Shown: positions 51,347-59,505 of the stretch, one piece after another
Numbering within the stretch: the first letter of the stretch is position 1
Layout of the letters: the number at the start of each line of letters is the position of its first letter
Origin: CBDHCC01 sp965261015
Lineage (GTDB): Bacteria > Pseudomonadota > Alphaproteobacteria > Sphingomonadales > Sphingomonadaceae
Length of the DNA: 64,000 bases
NCBI GenBank assembly: GCA_965261015.1
Contig: CBDHCC010000001.1
Location: forward strand, 372,001 to 436,000
Reading direction: 5' to 3'
The notes under the pieces: generated by a model
Database searches by the model: none
What the model was told of the DNA's origin: nothing
What the model saw: only the letters and a program-made list of their open reading frames with translations
Made by a program: the position numbers and the translations under genes

Positions 51347-52366
51347 ATGGACGACGCGACCACGAACGAGGCCGAACAGGTCGCCATCCGCTTCGAGCCG
51401 TTCGACAGCGCCTTGCGCGACGCCTATCGCCAGCTCCTGCCCGCGCACGAGGGCGCGGTCGCCCGCGGCAAGCTGGAGTGGAAGTTCGCCGGCAATCCGG
51501 CGGGTGCCGGCGACATCTCGGTCGCCCGCGACGCGGACGGCCGCACGATCGGCATGACGCCCTTTCAAGCGGTCGATTTCCGCGTCGCGGGCGACACGGT
51601 GCCCGGCTCCCAGTCGCTGGACAGCGTGGTGGCGCCCGAGGCGCGCGGGCGCGGCGTTTACACGCGGCTGATCTCCGCCTTCTACCACGGCACCGACCGC
51701 CGGCTGCTCTACGGCTTTCCCAACAACCGCACATCGACGCCGCTGTTCGGGCGGTTCGGGTGGGAACGCTACGGGTCCGTGCCCATGATGGTGCGGCCGT
51801 TGTCCACCGGGTTGGCCGCGCGAAAGCTGCGCTTCGTGCCCGACCTGCGGCTGCCCGTGCTGGCCCGGCCCGCCGGCCGCTGGGAGCGGGTGGAGCGCTT
51901 CACCGACGAAGACACGGCGCTCTGGCGACGCTGGTTGCCGGCGCAGGGCGCGGCGGTGGACCGGACGGCCGAATGGCTGAACTGGCGCCTGTTCGACCAC
52001 CCGACCACCCGTTACCGCGTGCTGCGCGGCCCGTCCGGCGGCTGGGTGGCGCACACCGTCGCCGACAAGCACGGCGGCCGGATCGGCTATCTGATGGACG
52101 CGATCGGGGAGGACGGGGACGAACTCGCCGGCCTGATCGCCACCGCCCTGCGCCAGATGCAAGGCGAAGGGGCGGAACTGGCCTTCGCCTGGTCGCTGCC
52201 CCACGCGCCGAACCATCGCGCCCATCGGCGCGCGGGCTTCTACCCCTTCCCGGATCGCCTGCGCCCAATCGAGATCAATTTCGGCGCGGTCACGCTCCCG
52301 ATCGGCACGCCGCCCATCCCGGCGTCCGACTGGTATATCAGCTACCTGGATTCCGACACCGTATGA
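51347..52366 (+). CDS. GNAT-family N-acetyltransferase
   Basis: A 339-residue acetyltransferase with an Eis-like double GNAT layout. The acetyl-CoA-binding loop is VVAPEARGRGVYTRLISAF, followed by LLYGFPNNRTSTPLFGRFGW. The second half contains AEWLNWRLFDHPTTRYRVLR and RLRPIEINFGAVTLPIG. Substrates could be sugar nucleotides, peptidoglycan or small amines. ATG 51347 is used; GTG at 51338 is an alternative. Its stop overlaps the deacetylase start (ATGA), and it faces the glycosyltransferase operon, suggesting acetylation of the same surface polymer (inference). Confidence 0.85.
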   Translation: MDDATTNEAEQVAIRFEPFDSALRDAYRQLLPAHEGAVARGKLEWKFAGNPAGAGDISVARDADGRTIGMTPFQAVDFRVAGDTVPGSQSLDSVVAPEARGRGVYTRLISAFYHGTDRRLLYGFPNNRTSTPLFGRFGWERYGSVPMMVRPLSTGLAARKLRFVPDLRLPVLARPAGRWERVERFTDEDTALWRRWLPAQGAAVDRTAEWLNWRLFDHPTTRYRVLRGPSGGWVAHTVADKHGGRIGYLMDAIGEDGDELAGLIATALRQMQGEGAELAFAWSLPHAPNHRAHRRAGFYPFPDRLRPIEINFGAVTLPIGTPPIPASDWYISYLDSDTV

Positions 52367-53259
52367 CCGTCGGGCGCGCGATCCTGTCGTTCGATTGCGA
52401 GGGCAAGTGGGGGATCGCCGACCACCTGCAGCCGTCGCACGACGCGACGCTGAACGACGAACGGCTGAGCGAGGCCTACACCGCCATCGCGGCGCTGCTC
52501 GCCCGCCACGGGGTCCGCGCCACCTTCGCCTTTGTCGGCCTGTTCCTGCGATCGGCCGACGAACTGGCCGCGCTGCCAGCGGACGAGATCGCCGCGACGC
52601 TGCCCTATACCCGCGCGGCGTGGGAGCAGATGGCGGCGGGCCGCGACGGCTGGGCCGGGGCCTGGGCGGTGGAGACGGTGGACACGGGGCACGAGATCGC
52701 CTGCCACGGGATTAGCCACACCCCCTGGGACGACCTGACCGACGCGCAGGTCGACTATGAGCTGGCGTTGGGCGGCGACCTGTCCGGCCAGACGATGATC
52801 TTCCCGCGCAATCGCGTGGCGCATCTCGACCGACTCCGCGCGGCGGGGATCACCGGCTATCGCGTGGCCCCGCCCGACCGCTCGCGCCTGACCTCGCTCC
52901 TGAGCGAGTTCCAGCTGTGGCAGCCGAGCGAGGGCGATCCGCCGCCCGCCGCGATGCAGCCGATCCCCGGCGGCGTTTTCATCAACTGGCTGTCGGGGGC
53001 GCGGCGTCTGGTTCCCCCCGCCGTGACCCGCCTGCGCGCCCGGCGGATGCTGGCCCACGCGGCGGCCACGGGCGGCGTGGCGCATTTCTGGACGCACCCC
53101 GAAAACATCGCGTCGGCCCCGGCCACTCTCGGCAACCTGGCGGCGATCGTGGAGGAGGTCGACGCGCAGCGTCGGCGCGGGCGCATCGCGGTGGTGACCC
53201 AGGCCGACTATGTGGCCGAGCGGCAAGGCCCCGCAACCCGGGAGCGGGCGGCCGCCTGA
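52363..53259 (+). CDS. Polysaccharide deacetylase (NodB homology, CE4)
   Basis: A 298-residue NodB-family deacetylase that removes N- or O-acetyl groups from polymers of amino sugars. The metal-dependent motifs are RAILSFDCEGKWG (motif 1, Asp), VDTGHEIACHGISHTPWDDL (motif 2, HxxxH) and IFPRNRVAHLDRL (motif 3, the Arg/Pro motif). The C-terminus shows GVAHFWTHPENIASAPATL, with the His expected of motif 5. There is no signal peptide, so the enzyme is cytoplasmic and would act on lipid-linked or nucleotide-linked precursors. Translation is coupled to the acetyltransferase. Confidence 0.9.
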   Translation: MTVGRAILSFDCEGKWGIADHLQPSHDATLNDERLSEAYTAIAALLARHGVRATFAFVGLFLRSADELAALPADEIAATLPYTRAAWEQMAAGRDGWAGAWAVETVDTGHEIACHGISHTPWDDLTDAQVDYELALGGDLSGQTMIFPRNRVAHLDRLRAAGITGYRVAPPDRSRLTSLLSEFQLWQPSEGDPPPAAMQPIPGGVFINWLSGARRLVPPAVTRLRARRMLAHAAATGGVAHFWTHPENIASAPATLGNLAAIVEEVDAQRRRGRIAVVTQADYVAERQGPATRERAAA

Positions 53260-53303
53260 CCGTCGGTTGCCCCGGCGGCGTGCGGTGGGCATGAGGCTTC
53301 GCG

Positions 53304-54545
53304 ATGACCGTCACCCCCCCGATCCTCGCCAAGCCGCGCTCCGCGCTCCGCGACTTCCTGGCGGGCGAGGCGGCGGGCGGGGTGCTGCTGATCCTGGCGG
53401 CCGTCGCCGCGCTCCTGGTCGCGAACTCCGGCTGGGGCGAGGGCTACGAGCACCTGCTCGACGCACCGCTGGGACCCGCCCTGGTGCCCGGCCACGGCCC
53501 GATGACGGCGCATCTGTGGATCAACGACGGACTGATGGCGATCTTCTTCCTGCTGGTCGGGCTGGAGATCAAGCGCGAGTTCAAGGACGGGCGGCTGGAC
53601 AGCTGGCCGCGCCGGCGGCTGCCGATGATCGCCGCGGCGGCCGGCATGACGGTGCCCGCGGTCATCTTCGTGGCGCTGACCGGCGGGCGGCCGGAACTGC
53701 AGAATGGCTGGGCGATCCCGGCGGCGACGGACATCGCCTTCGCCATCGGGGTCCTGGCGCTGTTGGGCCGGCGCGCGCCCACCTCTCTCAAGCTGCTGCT
53801 GGTCACGGTGGCGATCGTGGACGACATGGGCGCGGTCGCGATCATCGCGCTCGTCTACACGGCCGGGCTGAAGAGCCTGTTCATCGGCGGGGCCGCGCTG
53901 GTGCTGGGCATCATGTACCTGATGAACCGGTCGGGCGTGCTGAAGCTGTGGCCGTACCTGCTGGCCTTCGCCGCGCTGTGGTACTTCGTGCTGCTGTCGG
54001 GCGTGCACGCCACCGTGGCGGGCGTGCTGGCGGCGATGATGGTGCCGATCATCCGCACGCCGGGTCACCCGGACAGCCAGGTGAGCCCGGTCCACCGGCT
54101 GGAACACGCGATCCAGCCCTGGTCGTCCTATCTGATCGTGCCGCTGTTCGGTTTCGCCAACGCCGGCGTGTCGCTGGATGGCCTGGGCCTGGACGCGGTG
54201 CTGGCACCCCTGCCGGTGGGCATCGCGGCGGGGCTGGTGCTGGGCAAGCAGATCGGGATCTTCGGCGCGATCTGGCTGGTCGTGCGCCTGGGCTGGGCGC
54301 GGCGTCCGCGCGGCGCCACCTGGTTGCAGGTGTGGGGCCTGTCGCTGTTGTGCGGCATCGGCTTCACCATGAGCCTGTTCATCGGCGGCCTGGCGTTCCC
54401 GGGCCAGCCGCTGCTGGTCGAGGAGGCGAAGATCGGCGTTCTGGCGGGGTCGCTCCTGTCGGCGGTCGCCGGCTTCGCGGTGCTGCGCCTGGCCCCGCTC
54501 CACCCTCGCCATCGCCAGATCGAGCGGGAGGAGGCGGAGGGCTGA
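53304..54545 (+). CDS. nhaA: Na+/H+ antiporter NhaA
   Basis: A 413-residue inner membrane antiporter that exports Na+ or Li+ in exchange for protons. Twelve helices are predicted. The catalytic pair of Asp residues is in VAIVDDMGAVAIIALVYTAG; LEIKREFKDGRLDSWPRRR and NGWAIPAATDIAFAIG are conserved family segments, and the last helices show GIGFTMSLFIGGLAFPG. A GAGG lies upstream of the ATG. It sits between the deacetylase and the YciE-like gene with no clear link to either; a role in salt and pH tolerance is standard. Confidence 0.96.
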   Translation: MTVTPPILAKPRSALRDFLAGEAAGGVLLILAAVAALLVANSGWGEGYEHLLDAPLGPALVPGHGPMTAHLWINDGLMAIFFLLVGLEIKREFKDGRLDSWPRRRLPMIAAAAGMTVPAVIFVALTGGRPELQNGWAIPAATDIAFAIGVLALLGRRAPTSLKLLLVTVAIVDDMGAVAIIALVYTAGLKSLFIGGAALVLGIMYLMNRSGVLKLWPYLLAFAALWYFVLLSGVHATVAGVLAAMMVPIIRTPGHPDSQVSPVHRLEHAIQPWSSYLIVPLFGFANAGVSLDGLGLDAVLAPLPVGIAAGLVLGKQIGIFGAIWLVVRLGWARRPRGATWLQVWGLSLLCGIGFTMSLFIGGLAFPGQPLLVEEAKIGVLAGSLLSAVAGFAVLRLAPLHPRHRQIEREEAEG

Positions 54546-54551
54546 GCGGCC

Positions 54552-54577
54552 GGAACCATCGGTCCGCCTCGACCCTT
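54552..54577 (+). promoter_or_regulatory. EcfG-like promoter before the YciE/YciF-like gene
   Basis: GGAAC (54552-54556) matches the EcfG -35 exactly, and CCTT (54574-54577), 17 nt further on, matches CGTT with one change. It is 33 nt before the start codon of a stress-type gene. Imperfect and short; treat as tentative. Confidence 0.3.
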
Positions 54578-54610
54578 TCACCGGGCAGAACCGACCCAAA
54601 GGAGAAGCCC

Positions 54611-55114
54611 ATGTCCAAACCCGAAAATCTGACCGACCTCTATTACGGCGAACTGAAGGATCTCTGGTCCGCCAACGACCAGATGCACCGCGCGCTGAAG
54701 AAGGTCGCGTCCAAGTTGAGCGACGACAAGCTGTCGTCGATGTTCGCCAAGTCGCTGGACGGGATCGAAAAGCACACGGGAACGGTCAAGGAACTGATCG
54801 AGGCGGGCGATGAGAAGCTCAAGAAGGAACATTGCAAGGGCATGGAAGGACTGGTCGCGGAGTTCACGAAGCACACCACCGAAGAGGCCCCGCCGGAAGG
54901 GCCGGCCTTCGACGCGGTTGTCATCTCGCAGTATCAGCGCATGAGCCACTACGGCATCGCGGGCTTCGGCACGGCGGCGGCCTATGCCGAGGCGTTGGGC
55001 AAGTCCGGCGACCGCAAGAAGCTGGATGGGATCACCAAGGAGATCTACGGCAGCGACGAATATGGCACCAAGCTGGCGGAGACGGCCGTGAACCTGCACG
55101 CCATGGAGGGCTGA
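54611..55114 (+). CDS. YciE/YciF-family ferritin-like protein (DUF892)
   Basis: A 167-residue four-helix protein resembling YciE/YciF, ferritin-like proteins of general stress regulons. Conserved parts include LTDLYYGELKDLWSANDQMH, KLSSMFAKSLDGIEKHTGTV and YQRMSHYGIAGFGTAAAYAE. Acidic residues and His are placed to bind a diiron centre (E16-like and HYG motifs), but the metal is not proven. AAAGGAG precedes the ATG. It has a GGAAC-type promoter-like motif upstream, and two hairpins follow the stop. Confidence 0.88.
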   Translation: MSKPENLTDLYYGELKDLWSANDQMHRALKKVASKLSDDKLSSMFAKSLDGIEKHTGTVKELIEAGDEKLKKEHCKGMEGLVAEFTKHTTEEAPPEGPAFDAVVISQYQRMSHYGIAGFGTAAAYAEALGKSGDRKKLDGITKEIYGSDEYGTKLAETAVNLHAMEG

Positions 55115-55137
55115 CCCTCCCTCATCCAAGTCCGTAG

Positions 55138-55168
55138 CGGGGCCGCCTTCCGGTCGAAGGCGGCCCCG
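55138..55168 (+). terminator. Strong intrinsic terminator after the DUF892 gene
   Basis: An 11-bp perfect stem (GGGGCCGCCTT at 55139-55149, AAGGCGGCCCC at 55157-55167; 12 bp with the outer C-G) closes a 7-nt loop. It is followed by GTTCGTCGTT, a modest T-rich tract. It should end transcription of the nhaA/DUF892 region before the polysaccharide cluster. Confidence 0.85.
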
Positions 55169-55178
55169 TTCGTCGTTC

Positions 55179-55198
55179 AGGGCGGCTTCAGCCGCCCT
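55179..55198 (+). promoter_or_regulatory. Second hairpin before the exopolysaccharide cluster
   Basis: AGGGCGGC (55179-55186) pairs perfectly with GCCGCCCT (55191-55198) around a TTCA loop, 10 nt after the first terminator. It may be a second terminator that isolates the two units, or an attenuator for the downstream operon if a promoter lies between them. No T-run follows. Confidence 0.4.
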
Positions 55199-55292
55199 CT
55201 GCCCTTGGCGCTGCGGTTCCAGACCCTTGTCGCGTGTCGGGGGCGGGGGCATGGCAGGGGGTGGACGCACCGCGGACGAAAAGGGGGAACGA

Positions 55293-57275
55293 GTGACAGA
55301 GCAGCATCGCCGCGCCCCCGGGTCCCGGACCGCGCAATGGCTGAAGGGCCGCCGTCCGGGCACCAAGCGCTGGATCGTCGTCGCCAGCGACCTGGGCGTG
55401 GTCGTCCTGGCGTTCCTGGCGGCGTTGTTCCTGCGGCTGGGCTATCTGGACCTGACGGTGCCGCTCCGGGAGTGCCTGGCGATAGCGCTGGGCGTGGTGG
55501 TTCCGCTCTTGTGGCTGTTCGGCCTCTACGACGCGGTGTTCCGCCATGTCGGGCAGCAGACGGCGCTGCGCATCGCCCAGGCCGTGGCGGCGTTCGCGGT
55601 GCCGTGGGTGGCGGTCGTCACCCTGATCGGGTTCGCCGACGTGCCCCGGACGCTGGGCCTGCTCTATCCCCTGGTGCTGTGGCTGGGGCTGGTGGGCGTG
55701 CGCTATGTGGCCCAGGCGCTGCTGAGGCGTTCGGAGCCGCACTCGCCGCGCCGCGCCGCGCCGCGCGCGCTGATCTACGGCGCCGGGTCCGCGGGCCGGC
55801 AGCTGGCCGCCGCCATCGAGCAGTCGGGCGAGATGCTGTCGGTGGCGTTCGCCGACGACGATCCGCAGTTGCAGGGCCGCATTCTCGACCGCCGGCCGAT
55901 CGTGGGGCCGGACGCCATCGGGCGCGTCATCGAGGAGCTGGGCATCACCCACGTGCTCCTGGCGCTGCCGCTGGTCAGCCGCACCCGGCGCAACGAGATC
56001 ATCGGCCGGCTGAAACCCTTCGCCGTGCAGGTCAAGACGCTGCCCGGCCTGATGCACATCGCGCACGGCCACGTCGAAGCCGCCGACCTGCGCGACCTGG
56101 ATATCGAGGATCTGCTGGGCCGCGACCGGGTCGACCCCGACCACGACCGCATGGCGGCCTTCGCGCGGGGCCGCGTCGTGCTGGTCAGCGGGGCGGGCGG
56201 GTCGATCGGGTCGGAACTGTGCCGCCAGATCCTGGCGCTGCGGCCGGCCACCCTGCTGCTGGTCGAGCGGTCGGAACACGCCCTGTACGAAGTCCATCGC
56301 GAACTGTCGGACGAATTGCGCGCGGCCGACGTGCGGGTCACTCTGGTCCCGCTGCTCGCATCGGTGACGGACGCGGCGCGGATCGACCGCATCCTGGCGC
56401 GATGGACGCCCGACGCGATCTTCCACGCCGCCGCCTACAAGCACGTGCCGCTGGTCGAGGCGAACCCGCTGGAGGGCCTGCGCAACAACGTGTTCGGCAC
56501 GCTGGTGCTCGCCCGCGCGGCGATCGCGCACGGCTGCGGCCATTTCGTGCTCGTCTCCACCGACAAGGCCGTGCGGCCGACAAACGTGATGGGTGCGACC
56601 AAGCGTCTGGCGGAGATCGTGTGCCAGGCGCTGGCGGGCGGCGCGGGCACGGTGGTCACCATGGTTCGCTTCGGCAATGTGCTGGGGTCCAGCGGGTCCG
56701 TGGTCCCGCTGTTCCGCCGTCAGATCGCCGCCGGCGGGCCGGTCACCGTCACCGACCGCGAGATGACGCGGTACTTCATGCTGATCGCGGAGGCGGCGCA
56801 GCTGGTGATCCAGGCGGGCGCGATGGCGCGGGGCGGCGAGCTGTTCCTGCTGGAGATGGGGGCACCCGTGAAGATCTGGGATCTGGCCTGCAACATGATC
56901 CAGCTGGCCGGCGCGCGCCCGCGCCTGCCGGGCTCCGACGTGGGCGAGATCGAGGTGGTGGAGGTGGGCCTGCGTCCGGGCGAGAAGCTGTATGAGGAAT
57001 TGCTGATCGACGACGACGCGCGCCCGACCGATCACCCGCTGATCCTGAGCGCGGACGAGCCCGCCATGCCCGCCGAGCGGCTGTGGCCGGCGCTCGACGA
57101 GCTGCGCGACGCGCTGGAAGTGCAGGACGACACCGCCGCCGTCGCCGTGCTCCGCCGGCTGGTGCCGGAGTTCGCCTATGGCGGTCCGGCCGACCTGGTG
57201 CCCGACCGGCGCGCCGTGTCGCGGACCGCCGACGGCCGTGCGACCGACCCGATCCAGGCGCCCGCCCATGGCTGA
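55293..57275 (+). CDS. Nucleoside-diphosphate sugar 4,6-dehydratase/epimerase, CapD/FlaA1/PglF-type
   Basis: A 660-residue membrane enzyme converting UDP-sugars (often UDP-GlcNAc) to 4-keto-6-deoxy forms for surface polysaccharide. Four N-terminal helices (about 25-140) precede a first Rossmann segment (PRALIYGAGSAGRQLAAAIE) and the main catalytic domain (from RVVLVSGAGGSIGSELCRQI). The active site shows HAAAYKHVPLVEANPLEG, VSTDKAVRPTNVMGATK (T-D-K and MxxxK of the large dehydratases), and FGNVLGSSGSVVPLFRRQI. GTG 55293 with AAGGGGGA 5 nt upstream is preferred; ATG at 55251 lacks a site. It opens the cluster and overlaps the next gene by 8 nt. Confidence 0.92.
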   Translation: MTEQHRRAPGSRTAQWLKGRRPGTKRWIVVASDLGVVVLAFLAALFLRLGYLDLTVPLRECLAIALGVVVPLLWLFGLYDAVFRHVGQQTALRIAQAVAAFAVPWVAVVTLIGFADVPRTLGLLYPLVLWLGLVGVRYVAQALLRRSEPHSPRRAAPRALIYGAGSAGRQLAAAIEQSGEMLSVAFADDDPQLQGRILDRRPIVGPDAIGRVIEELGITHVLLALPLVSRTRRNEIIGRLKPFAVQVKTLPGLMHIAHGHVEAADLRDLDIEDLLGRDRVDPDHDRMAAFARGRVVLVSGAGGSIGSELCRQILALRPATLLLVERSEHALYEVHRELSDELRAADVRVTLVPLLASVTDAARIDRILARWTPDAIFHAAAYKHVPLVEANPLEGLRNNVFGTLVLARAAIAHGCGHFVLVSTDKAVRPTNVMGATKRLAEIVCQALAGGAGTVVTMVRFGNVLGSSGSVVPLFRRQIAAGGPVTVTDREMTRYFMLIAEAAQLVIQAGAMARGGELFLLEMGAPVKIWDLACNMIQLAGARPRLPGSDVGEIEVVEVGLRPGEKLYEELLIDDDARPTDHPLILSADEPAMPAERLWPALDELRDALEVQDDTAAVAVLRRLVPEFAYGGPADLVPDRRAVSRTADGRATDPIQAPAHG

Positions 57276-58770
57276 GCGGCCGGCCACGGGCGCGCGCGCG
57301 GCGCGCTCGGGACAGGATCGCGCGCGCGCGGTCCGGGCAGAGGGCCCGTGGCCGCTCGCCCTCGCCCTCGTCCTGATCGCCGCGGTGTTCCTGATGGGCG
57401 GCGGGTCCCGGCTGGACATCGCGTCGCTGCCGATCCTGCGCCCGCTGGCGGTCCTGATCGGCGGGGCGGCGCTGCTGATGGAGCCGCGCTGGTCGCTGCG
57501 CGTCCCGCTGGCGCTGCTGGGTGGGCTGGCGTTGGTCATGGTGATCCAGCTGGTGCCGCTGCCGCCCGGCCTGTGGACCGCACTTCCGGGCCGCGACATC
57601 GTGCGGCGGATCGCGCCGGCGCTGGGCGAGGCGCAGCCCTGGCGCGCCGTGTCGCTGAGCCGGGACGGGACGGTCAACGCGCTGTTCGCGCTCTCGGTCC
57701 CGCTGGCGACGCTCACCGTGTTCAGCCGTCTGGGTCCGACCGCGCGCGGCCGGGCCGCCCTCGCGCTCGCCGTCGGGCTGGGCCTGTCGGGTCTCTGGGG
57801 CCTGTTGCAGGTGGGGGGACCGCCGGGCAGTCCGCTCTACCTCTACCGGATCACCATCCCGGGCAGCGCGGCCGGACTGTTCGCCAATCCGAATCACCAG
57901 GCCGTGCTGCTCGCCTGCCTGTTCCCGCTGCTCGCCTGGTGGGCGCGGCGACCGGAGGGCGCGGGGACGCAGGGGTTCCGGCTGTGGGTGGCCGCCGGGG
58001 TCGCGGTCCTGCTGGTGCCCATGCTGATCGTGACCGGGTCGCGCGCCGGGCTGGCGCTGGGCGCGGCGGCGGCGGTCGCCTCGCTGGCGATCGCGCGCGC
58101 GCCGGGCGCGGCGGAGCACGGACGATCCCATCGTCGGGCGCGCGCCCCTGCCGTGCCGCGCGCCGCGCTGTTGGCGGGGCTGGGCGTCGCGGCCGCGGGC
58201 GTGGCGGCGCTGTTGTGGGTTCAGCGCGGGGCGATCGACCGCATCTTCGCCACCACGTCGCTGGGCGAACTGCGCGCCACGCTGCTGCCCCGCCTGGCGG
58301 ACCTCGCCTGGCGGCAATTTCCCGTGGGGTCCGGCTTCGGCACCTTCGAGAAGCTGTGGCGGATCGACGAGCCGGTCGCCCTGTTGCAGCCGGCCTACCT
58401 GAACCACGCGCACAACGACCTGGCGGAGTTTCTGATCGAGGGGGGGCTGGGGTCGCTGGTCCTGCTCGTCGCGGCCGGGGTGCTGTGCGCGCGCGCGGCC
58501 GTGGCGGTGTGGCTGGGGCGGGGCGGCGCGCTCCAGTCCGAGTCCGCGTCGTCGGCGGCGCTGCTGGCGCGGTCGGGCAGCGTGGTGGTGGCGGTGCTGG
58601 CCGTCGCCAGCCTGGTGGATTATCCGCTGCGAACGCCGACCGCCGCCATGATCGCCGCCGCGGCGCTGGCGTGGCTGTTGGGCGCCAGGGACGACGAGGG
58701 TCGGGTCGGCTTGTCGCGCACCGGGCGAGCGTCTAAGCCGGCCCGCTCCGACACAGCCACGGCAGCCTGA
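57268..58770 (+). CDS. O-antigen ligase/polymerase-type membrane protein (Wzy-like)
   Basis: A 500-residue polytopic membrane protein with about ten to twelve helices. The large periplasmic loop, with PAYLNHAHNDLAEFLIEGG, contains the H-x-H-N-D-x-x-E motif typical of the Wzy_C/O-antigen ligase family, and LIVTGSRAGLALG is a conserved transmembrane segment. It is likely to polymerise or attach repeat units of an exopolysaccharide or capsule. Its start overlaps the dehydratase stop by 8 nt. The next gene follows after 5 nt with a TTG start. Confidence 0.87.
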   Translation: MAERPATGARAARSGQDRARAVRAEGPWPLALALVLIAAVFLMGGGSRLDIASLPILRPLAVLIGGAALLMEPRWSLRVPLALLGGLALVMVIQLVPLPPGLWTALPGRDIVRRIAPALGEAQPWRAVSLSRDGTVNALFALSVPLATLTVFSRLGPTARGRAALALAVGLGLSGLWGLLQVGGPPGSPLYLYRITIPGSAAGLFANPNHQAVLLACLFPLLAWWARRPEGAGTQGFRLWVAAGVAVLLVPMLIVTGSRAGLALGAAAAVASLAIARAPGAAEHGRSHRRARAPAVPRAALLAGLGVAAAGVAALLWVQRGAIDRIFATTSLGELRATLLPRLADLAWRQFPVGSGFGTFEKLWRIDEPVALLQPAYLNHAHNDLAEFLIEGGLGSLVLLVAAGVLCARAAVAVWLGRGGALQSESASSAALLARSGSVVVAVLAVASLVDYPLRTPTAAMIAAAALAWLLGARDDEGRVGLSRTGRASKPARSDTATAA

Positions 58771-58775
58771 ACGCC

Positions 58776-59483
58776 TTGCTTCGACACTTCATCCTGCTCC
58801 TCGCCTGCCTCGCCCTGCCCGCGTGCGGTGGTTCGCCGCCGATCGGAACGTCGCCGGACGTGGCCGTGCTGAGCCAGGCGGAACTGCCCGCCCCCCAGCG
58901 CGAGGACCTGTTCGGCAACAAGCGCCCCTATCTCATCGGCCCGTTCGACAAGCTGTCGGTGTCGGTGTTCGGCGTGCCCGACCTGACGTCCGAAGTGCAG
59001 ACGGATGCCGGGGGACAGCTGTCCATCCCGCTCGCCGGCACGATCCGCGCGGCCGGCCAGACCCCGACGGAGGTGGCGGGAGAGATCGCGTCGCGCCTGC
59101 GCGGCCGTTATGTCCGCGACCCGCAGGTCACCGTGAACCTGGTCGAGACCGTCAGTCAGGTGCTGACGGTGGAAGGCGAGGTGGAGCGGCCCGGCTCCTA
59201 CCCGGTGCTGACCGACACCACCCTGCTGCGCGCGGTGGCCAACGCCCAGGGCACCACCGAATTCGCCAAGACGAGCGAGGTGATCGTGTTCCGCACGGTG
59301 GGCGGCCAGCGTTATGCCGGCGTCTATGATCTGCGCGGCATCCGCCGGGGCAACTACGCCGATCCGGCGGTCTTCGCGAACGACGTGATCGTGGTCAGCG
59401 AGTCCCGGTCGCGCCGGCTGCTGCGCGACGTGATCCAGGCGTCGCCCCTGTTCCTGGCGCCCGTCATCACGCTGCTGCGCTGA
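58776..59483 (+). CDS. Polysaccharide export lipoprotein (Wza/SLBB family)
   Basis: A 235-residue outer membrane-associated export protein. It starts at TTG 58776 (MLRHFILLLACLALPACGGS), with a lipobox LPAC. The mature protein has the poly_export domain (RPYLIGPFDKLSVSVFGVPD, QLSIPLAGTIRAAGQTPTEV) and a SLBB domain (VLTVEGEVERPGSYPVLTDT), followed by a C-terminal stretch with a hydrophobic end. It forms the octameric exit channel partnering with the downstream Wzc-like protein. Stop and next start are 22 nt apart. Confidence 0.93.
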   Translation: MLRHFILLLACLALPACGGSPPIGTSPDVAVLSQAELPAPQREDLFGNKRPYLIGPFDKLSVSVFGVPDLTSEVQTDAGGQLSIPLAGTIRAAGQTPTEVAGEIASRLRGRYVRDPQVTVNLVETVSQVLTVEGEVERPGSYPVLTDTTLLRAVANAQGTTEFAKTSEVIVFRTVGGQRYAGVYDLRGIRRGNYADPAVFANDVIVVSESRSRRLLRDVIQASPLFLAPVITLLR

Positions 59484-59505
59484 TGAAACGAAGGTCCCAC
59501 TCCCG

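Noticed and set aside
49931..52225. Large minus-strand open frame extending upstream of the beta-barrel-like protein
   Set aside because: It runs through the glycosyltransferase in another frame and antisense to the acetyltransferase, with low-complexity Arg/Ala-rich translation.
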